From Gemmatimonadota bacterium (GTDB lineage: Bacteria; Gemmatimonadota; Gemmatimonadetes; Longimicrobiales; Gaopeijiaceae): DNA of 64,000 bases. Of the stretch, positions 59,964-64,000 are shown one piece after another. Made by a program: the position numbers and the translations under genes. The DNA is taken from positions 23,097 through 87,096 of the forward strand of contig JAPPOV010000024.1 of NCBI GenBank assembly GCA_028873595.1, read 5' to 3'. Within the stretch, counting starts at the first letter, position 1, and each line of letters begins with the position of its first letter. Below the pieces are notes generated by a model. That model saw only the letters and a program-made list of their open reading frames with translations. It did no database searches and was not told where the DNA came from.

Positions 59964-61520
59964 ATGTCTCATCACTCCACTCGACCCGAGGGGGGTTTGG
60001 GCCAGAAGATCGGATTCTGGCTCGGGATCGCTGCGTTCTTCCTCCTGATCCTCTTCCCGGTTGACGCGACGAATCAGCCGGCAAGTCGGCTTGCGGCCGT
60101 CGCAACCTTGATGGCGATCTGGTGGGTGAGTGGCGCGATTCCGCTCTTTGCGACCGCCTTGCTCCCACTCTTTCTGTATCCTCTGCTCGGAATCCTCGAG
60201 GCGAGGGCGACCGCGCCGATCTACTTCAACAGTACGATCGTACTCTATATCGGGGGCTTCATGATTGCCCTCACGATGCAGAAGTGGAACCTCCACAAGC
60301 GCATCGCGCTCAGCATCATCCACGCGGTAGGGGGTGGACCTGCACGTATCGTGTTGGGTTTCATGATCGCGGCCGGCTTCCTCTCCATGTGGATATCTAA
60401 CACGGCGACCGCCGTCATGATGGTCCCGATCGGTCTTGCCATCGTGCTCAAGATCGAGGACTCGTTCGGTATCGAACGAAGCCATGCCTTCACGGTCTCC
60501 CTCATGCTCGGCATCGCCTACGGATGCTCGGTCGGTGGTCTGAGTACCCTCGTCGGGACGCCCCCCAACCTTTCATTCGTTCGGATCTTCGAGATTCTCT
60601 TTCCGGAAGCGCCGCCGATCGCGTTCGGCCAGTGGATGGTGATGGCGCTTCCGATCGGTGTCCTGATGACCGTTCTGGTCTGGTTCTTGTTGACCAAGGT
60701 GTTCTATCGGACGCCTGAGGACGTGACGGTGGACCATGACGTGATCGTCGAAGAGAAGCTCGAACTCGGCCCGATGTCATACGAGGAGCGCTGGATTGCT
60801 CTGGTCTTCGCGACCACGGCTCTTCTCTGGGTCTTCCGTGCGGACCTCAATCTCGGATTTCTCTCCATCCCCGGTTGGTCCCGGCTACTTCAGAGTCCCG
60901 GGATGATCGACGATGGTGCGGTCGCAATCGGTATGGCGTCCCTGCTCTTTTTGATCCCCACGAAAGACAGGTCGACGGGGGCCACGCGCATCATGGGCCC
61001 CGACGTGGTTCCTCAGCTCCCGTGGGACATCGTCCTTTTGTTCGGAGGGGGTTTCGCGCTTGCGGCAGGGCTTCAGCGTACGGGGCTCGCTCTGCTCATC
61101 GGTGAGCAGTTCGAGTTGGTCGGGTCACTTCCGACGTTCGTGATGATCGTGCTGGTCTGCCTCGGAATCACCTTTCTGACCGAGCTGACCAGCAACCTGG
61201 CGACTACCGAGATGATTCTGCCGATCCTCGCAGCAGTGGCCGTCGCGACGGAAACGCACCCTCTCATTCTCATGATCCCGGCTACGCTATCTGCGTCGTG
61301 CGCGTTCATGATGCCGGTCGCGACGCCACCGAATGCCATCGTCTTTGGAAGCGGGCGCCTCACTGTGGGAGAGATGGCCCGTATCGGAATCTTCCTGAAC
61401 CTGGTTGGTGTGCTCGTGATCAGTGCGATCGTCTTCACCGTCGGCACGGTCGTCTTCGACATCGACCCTTCGGTCGTTCCGGAGTGGGCTCGGACGATCG
61501 CTGAGGGTGTCGAGGGTTAA
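59964..61520 (+). CDS. SLC13/DASS-family sodium:dicarboxylate or sulfate symporter
   Basis: This 518-residue membrane protein has the two S-N-T repeats of divalent anion/sodium symporters, MWISNTATAVMM and LTSNLATTEM, each paired with a T-P-P-N (STLVGTPPNLSF and MPVATPPNAIVF). About eleven membrane segments are visible. The family imports succinate, malate, citrate or sulfate with Na+. ATG 59964 gives a short cytoplasmic lead; the frame remains open 46 codons further 5'. A thiolase gene follows after eight bases, so uptake may feed acyl-CoA metabolism, but this is weak evidence for substrate. Confidence 0.92.
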   Translation: MSHHSTRPEGGLGQKIGFWLGIAAFFLLILFPVDATNQPASRLAAVATLMAIWWVSGAIPLFATALLPLFLYPLLGILEARATAPIYFNSTIVLYIGGFMIALTMQKWNLHKRIALSIIHAVGGGPARIVLGFMIAAGFLSMWISNTATAVMMVPIGLAIVLKIEDSFGIERSHAFTVSLMLGIAYGCSVGGLSTLVGTPPNLSFVRIFEILFPEAPPIAFGQWMVMALPIGVLMTVLVWFLLTKVFYRTPEDVTVDHDVIVEEKLELGPMSYEERWIALVFATTALLWVFRADLNLGFLSIPGWSRLLQSPGMIDDGAVAIGMASLLFLIPTKDRSTGATRIMGPDVVPQLPWDIVLLFGGGFALAAGLQRTGLALLIGEQFELVGSLPTFVMIVLVCLGITFLTELTSNLATTEMILPILAAVAVATETHPLILMIPATLSASCAFMMPVATPPNAIVFGSGRLTVGEMARIGIFLNLVGVLVISAIVFTVGTVVFDIDPSVVPEWARTIAEGVEG

Positions 61521-61528
61521 GGCACGGT

Positions 61529-62803
61529 ATGAAGACCGCAATTGTCGCTGGGAGCCGGACGCCATTCGCACGGTCGGGCTCGGTGTTTGCCGACCTCTCG
61601 GCAATCGACCTGGGCAAATCGGCGGTGCGCGACGCTCTCGCCCGAAGTGGTCTGTCTGGTGATCGGGTCGACCACCTGGTCTATGGGACCGTGGTCCACG
61701 ACACACGGTCCCCGAACATCGCGCGTGAAGTGGGCCTGGCTGTGCTGCCGAAGCATGTCCCGGCGGTATCCGTGTCCCGCGCGTGTACGTCTGCAAATCA
61801 GGCGATCACCGACGGTGCACAGATGATCGAGGTAGGGCATGCCGACGTGGTGATCGCCGGTGGGGCCGAGTCGCTTTCCCGCATTCCCATTACGGTGAGC
61901 GAAGCGCTTGCGAAGAGTCTCGTGGCTGCCTCGAAGGGAAAGACGGTCGGGCAAAGGCTCGCGCCCTTCCGCACGATCCGGCCGAAAGATCTCGTGCCCG
62001 TGGCACCTACGATCGCGGAGCCGAGTACCGGCGAGACGATGGGCCAGTCTGCGGAGCGCATGGCCAAGGAGAACGGGATCTCCCGGGATGACCAGGACGC
62101 GTGGGCACTCCGGTCCCACCAGTTGGCGGCGGCTGGAACTGCGGACGGGCGCCTTCTGGCCGAGATCGCGCCGATGTACGTGCCTCCGGACTACACAACT
62201 GTTGTCACGAGCGACAATGGCATCCGAACGGATACGTCGGCCGAACGTCTAGCCGGGCTGCGACCGGTGTTCGACCGTGCGCACGGCTCGGTCACCGCAG
62301 GAAACGCGTCTCCGCTCACCGACGGAGCTTCAGCCGTCGTACTGATGAACGGCGAGAAGGCCGTTGCCGAGGGCCTCGCACCGTTGGGTTGGATTCGCAG
62401 CTGGGCATGGACCGCGCTCGACCCCGCCGGTCAGCTTCTGCAGGGCCCTGCGTACGCTGCCCCGATCGCGCTCGATCGTGCGGGTCTGTCGATGAAGGAC
62501 ATCGGGCTCATGGAGATGCACGAGGCATTCGCGGCGCAGGTTCTGTCTAATCTGCAAGCGCTCTCATCCAGGAGCTTTGCCGAATCGGAACTTGGGCGCA
62601 CCGACGCGGTGGGTCACCCCGATGTCGAGAGAATTAACGTGATGGGTGGATCGATATCCATCGGGCATCCGTTCGGGGCGACCGGAGGTCGACTGACGAT
62701 GACGATCCTGAACGAGATGGCGCGACGTGACGTTCAGTTCGGACTGATCACGGTCTGCGCAGCTGGGGGGCTGGGCTTCGCGATGGTCGTGGAGCGACGC
62801 TGA
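61529..62803 (+). CDS. Thiolase (acetyl-CoA acyltransferase), FadI-like
   Basis: This 424-residue enzyme has the three thiolase sites: acyl-accepting Cys in VSRACTSANQAITDG, His in SISIGHPFGATGGRL and the second Cys in TVCAAGGLGFAM. HEAFAAQVLSN is the conserved N-E-x-F-like block in the H-E-A-F form. Length and these details fit the FadI/trifunctional beta-subunit group that cleaves long 3-oxoacyl-CoA, rather than short-chain acetoacetyl-CoA thiolases. No FadJ-like gene is adjacent. It follows the SLC13 transporter after eight bases. Confidence 0.92.
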   Translation: MKTAIVAGSRTPFARSGSVFADLSAIDLGKSAVRDALARSGLSGDRVDHLVYGTVVHDTRSPNIAREVGLAVLPKHVPAVSVSRACTSANQAITDGAQMIEVGHADVVIAGGAESLSRIPITVSEALAKSLVAASKGKTVGQRLAPFRTIRPKDLVPVAPTIAEPSTGETMGQSAERMAKENGISRDDQDAWALRSHQLAAAGTADGRLLAEIAPMYVPPDYTTVVTSDNGIRTDTSAERLAGLRPVFDRAHGSVTAGNASPLTDGASAVVLMNGEKAVAEGLAPLGWIRSWAWTALDPAGQLLQGPAYAAPIALDRAGLSMKDIGLMEMHEAFAAQVLSNLQALSSRSFAESELGRTDAVGHPDVERINVMGGSISIGHPFGATGGRLTMTILNEMARRDVQFGLITVCAAGGLGFAMVVERR

Positions 62804-62908
62804 CGGGGTCCATTCAACGGATTCCCGAACCAGCGAAGTCCCGATGATCAGGTCGTCAGGGCCTCGTTCAGGTTCGAGCGTCAAGCCAGGCCAACTCTTG
62901 GCCGGACC

Positions 62909-63400
62909 TCACTTCTGCAGCTCACGATCCAATTGTTCGCGGACCTCACGGCGGCGCTTGCCTTCTCGCGCCCGTCGTGCGTCATCGGGATCCTCCAGAG
63001 TGAGCGGCGGAACCGGACATGGACGGTGGTTCGGATCGATCGCCACAAAGGTGAGGAGGCACGTATTGGTGTGCCGCGTCTCTCCACTGAGGAGGTTCTC
63101 GGCGACGACGCGCACCCCCACCTCCATCGATGTCCGACCCACGAAGTTCACGCGTGCCGTGCACGTCACCAACTCGCCCGTGTAAATGGGCTCCACGAAA
63201 TCGACCCGGTCGATCGAGACGGTGACGCACGGCCCTCCCGCGTGCCGCATTGCCGAAACCGCGGCGGCGCGGTCGACCATGGAGAGGATCTCGCCGCCGA
63301 ACACGTGTCCGAGGTTGTTCACCTGATGAGGCATCATCAGTTCGGATACGATGGCGATGGAGTCCTCGGGCTTCTTGGGAACCTCGTGTCGGTCAGTCAT
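62909..63400 (-). CDS. Hotdog-fold acyl-CoA thioesterase (YciA-like)
   Basis: This 163-residue protein is a hotdog thioesterase: SELMMPHQVNNLGHVFGGEILSMVDRAAAVSA contains the N-x-x-G-x-x-F-G-G block with the catalytic Asp just after, and VDFVEPIYTGELVTCTARVNFVGRTSMEV follows. The C-terminus is a charged helix (DPDDARRAREGKRRREVREQ), as in BACH/YciA proteins. It releases CoA from acyl-CoA, perhaps related to the nearby thiolase. Its start lies eight bases inside the end of the upstream membrane protein gene. Confidence 0.9.
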   Translation of the reverse strand: MTDRHEVPKKPEDSIAIVSELMMPHQVNNLGHVFGGEILSMVDRAAAVSAMRHAGGPCVTVSIDRVDFVEPIYTGELVTCTARVNFVGRTSMEVGVRVVAENLLSGETRHTNTCLLTFVAIDPNHRPCPVPPLTLEDPDDARRAREGKRRREVREQLDRELQK

Positions 63401-63890
63401 GCACGTGTATACCCGCGAGTGTTCGGATCCGCTCCTCGAGCCGCTTTGGATGGTCGGACCCGATCAGCAGCCCCCGGTTTCCCTTGAGCTCGATCGCGAC
63501 CGCCAGCTTTCCTCGTGCCGTCCAGGCCCGTCGCCGGCCCAATCCGCGTAGGCCCCAGCCTCCGAACTCACGGATCGGTCGGTACTCGACTGAGCGAAGA
63601 GACACGATCTCGTCGAACGGGACGACACCTCTGATCACGGGAAGCCGTCCGAGATGCATGACGATACGGCTCTCCTGGACCTCGACCGTCAGCCCGGCAA
63701 TGATCCATATGACTGCTCCCGTGATCGCAAAGACAAGGCCGACCATCGCGAGTCCCAGGTGTGGAGCGACGTCTTCGTCCCACCCCGCCACGCTCGCGTA
63801 GCATGCGAGAAGGACGACAGCCCAGAGGATTGCCCGAGCCACTCCGCTCCAGGGGGTGAACTCGCGATAACGGGTCTGTTCGGTGCTCAT
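63393..63890 (-). CDS. Small membrane protein, PH-like
   Basis: This 165-residue protein has two membrane segments (about residues 17-36 and 48-66) followed by a beta-rich soluble part with ESRIVMHLGRLPVIRGVVPFDEIVSLRSVEYRP and KRLEERIRTLAG. The pattern resembles bacterial PH-like (bPH2/DUF304-type) domains after a two-segment anchor. Function is unknown. Its stop overlaps the thioesterase start by eight bases. The ATG is at 63890. Confidence 0.65.
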   Translation of the reverse strand: MSTEQTRYREFTPWSGVARAILWAVVLLACYASVAGWDEDVAPHLGLAMVGLVFAITGAVIWIIAGLTVEVQESRIVMHLGRLPVIRGVVPFDEIVSLRSVEYRPIREFGGWGLRGLGRRRAWTARGKLAVAIELKGNRGLLIGSDHPKRLEERIRTLAGIHVHD

Positions 63891-63922
63891 GCTCTAACCT
63901 ACTAAAGCAATGAAGCTTTCTT

Positions 63923-64000
63923 CTACAGGTCGACACGACGGTTGTAGATGATGAGAGAGAGGATGTCGCGTCCGAGTGGCGTTTGGGTGGTGCTCCGGGG
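63923..64000 (-). CDS. C-terminal end of a gene that continues beyond the window
   Basis: The minus strand is open from base 64000 to a TAG at 63923-63925, giving 25 residues that end TPLGRDILSLIIYNRRVDL. The mix of hydrophobic and charged residues looks like a true protein end and the direction matches its neighbours, but no family can be named. The next gene starts 33 bases downstream. Confidence 0.45.
   Translation of the reverse strand, partial: PRSTTQTPLGRDILSLIIYNRRVDL

Overview
The window is a gene-dense, high-GC bacterial chromosome segment with about 62 protein-coding genes, two tRNAs and one short AT-rich insertion. The gene content suggests a Gemmatimonadota-like heterotroph: many secreted or lipid-anchored peptidases and amidohydrolases, an ERMP1-like M28 peptidase, a carboxypeptidase-regulatory/TonB-plug protein, LVIVD propellers, and an M6 protease ending in a dockerin-like calcium loop. 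This assignment is an inference; there is no rRNA in the window to confirm it. No rRNA, CRISPR array, transposase or prophage was seen.

Layout. 1-3449 (+): end of an HpcH/HpaI aldolase, an OmpA-type lipoprotein behind a sigma-54-like site, then a haloalkane-dehalogenase-like hydrolase translationally coupled to a CrcB/Fluc fluoride channel and a lipoprotein. 3575-3827 (-): tRNA-Glu(CTC) and tRNA-Val(CAC) behind a good sigma-70 promoter. 3945-4259 (+): first pterin carbinolamine dehydratase. 4313-14038 (-): three runs, namely aminotransferase/lipase/HAD phosphatase with overlapping frames; a plant-type FabI; and ligA-polX-CaCA exchanger, again overlapping, with a DUF2157 membrane protein between. 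14239-25699 (+): amidohydrolase, class V aminotransferase, then a six-gene run (ECF sigma, anti-sigma, YbjQ, PBP4 with a receiver-like N-terminus, M28 peptidase, PHP phosphoesterase) that looks like a sigma-controlled envelope module, and a lipoprotein. 25774-29446: divergent Big2/N-formylglutamate-amidohydrolase-like lipoprotein and penicillin/AHL-type acylase. 29450-30160: a compositionally foreign AT-rich patch with one membrane protein and a G9 tract.

30420-36060 (+) is a compact catabolic run: a small unknown protein, lutA, lutB, lutC, an APC permease and a two-subunit TPP decarboxylase of the sulfopyruvate/phosphonopyruvate type. It could oxidise a lactate-like 2-hydroxy acid and decarboxylate the product. 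36160-41267 holds an RG-rich Spy-like protein and, on the minus strand, an LVIVD/lipoprotein/M6 secretion run. 41938-48233 (+) is a complete SUF operon (sufC-B-D, Rieske ferredoxin, sufS, sufU) followed by ogt. 48306-54243 (-): D-amino-acid dehydrogenase-like flavoprotein, zinc alcohol dehydrogenase, DUF2007-like protein and an 869-residue M14 peptidase. 54353-57615 (+): lipoprotein, plug protein, beta-lactamase-fold hydrolase, a nested 45-codon frame and the second pterin dehydratase. 57630-59781 (-): M19 dipeptidase homologue with lost metal ligands, truncated GNAT, apt. 59964-62803 (+): SLC13 transporter and thiolase. 62909-64000 (-): hotdog thioesterase, membrane protein and the tail of a cut gene.

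The most unusual points are the dehalogenase/fluoride-channel coupling, the receiver-PBP4 fusion inside the ECF operon, the lut/TPP-decarboxylase run, the metal-ligand-poor M19 enzyme, and several short frames held between overlapping stop/start codons.
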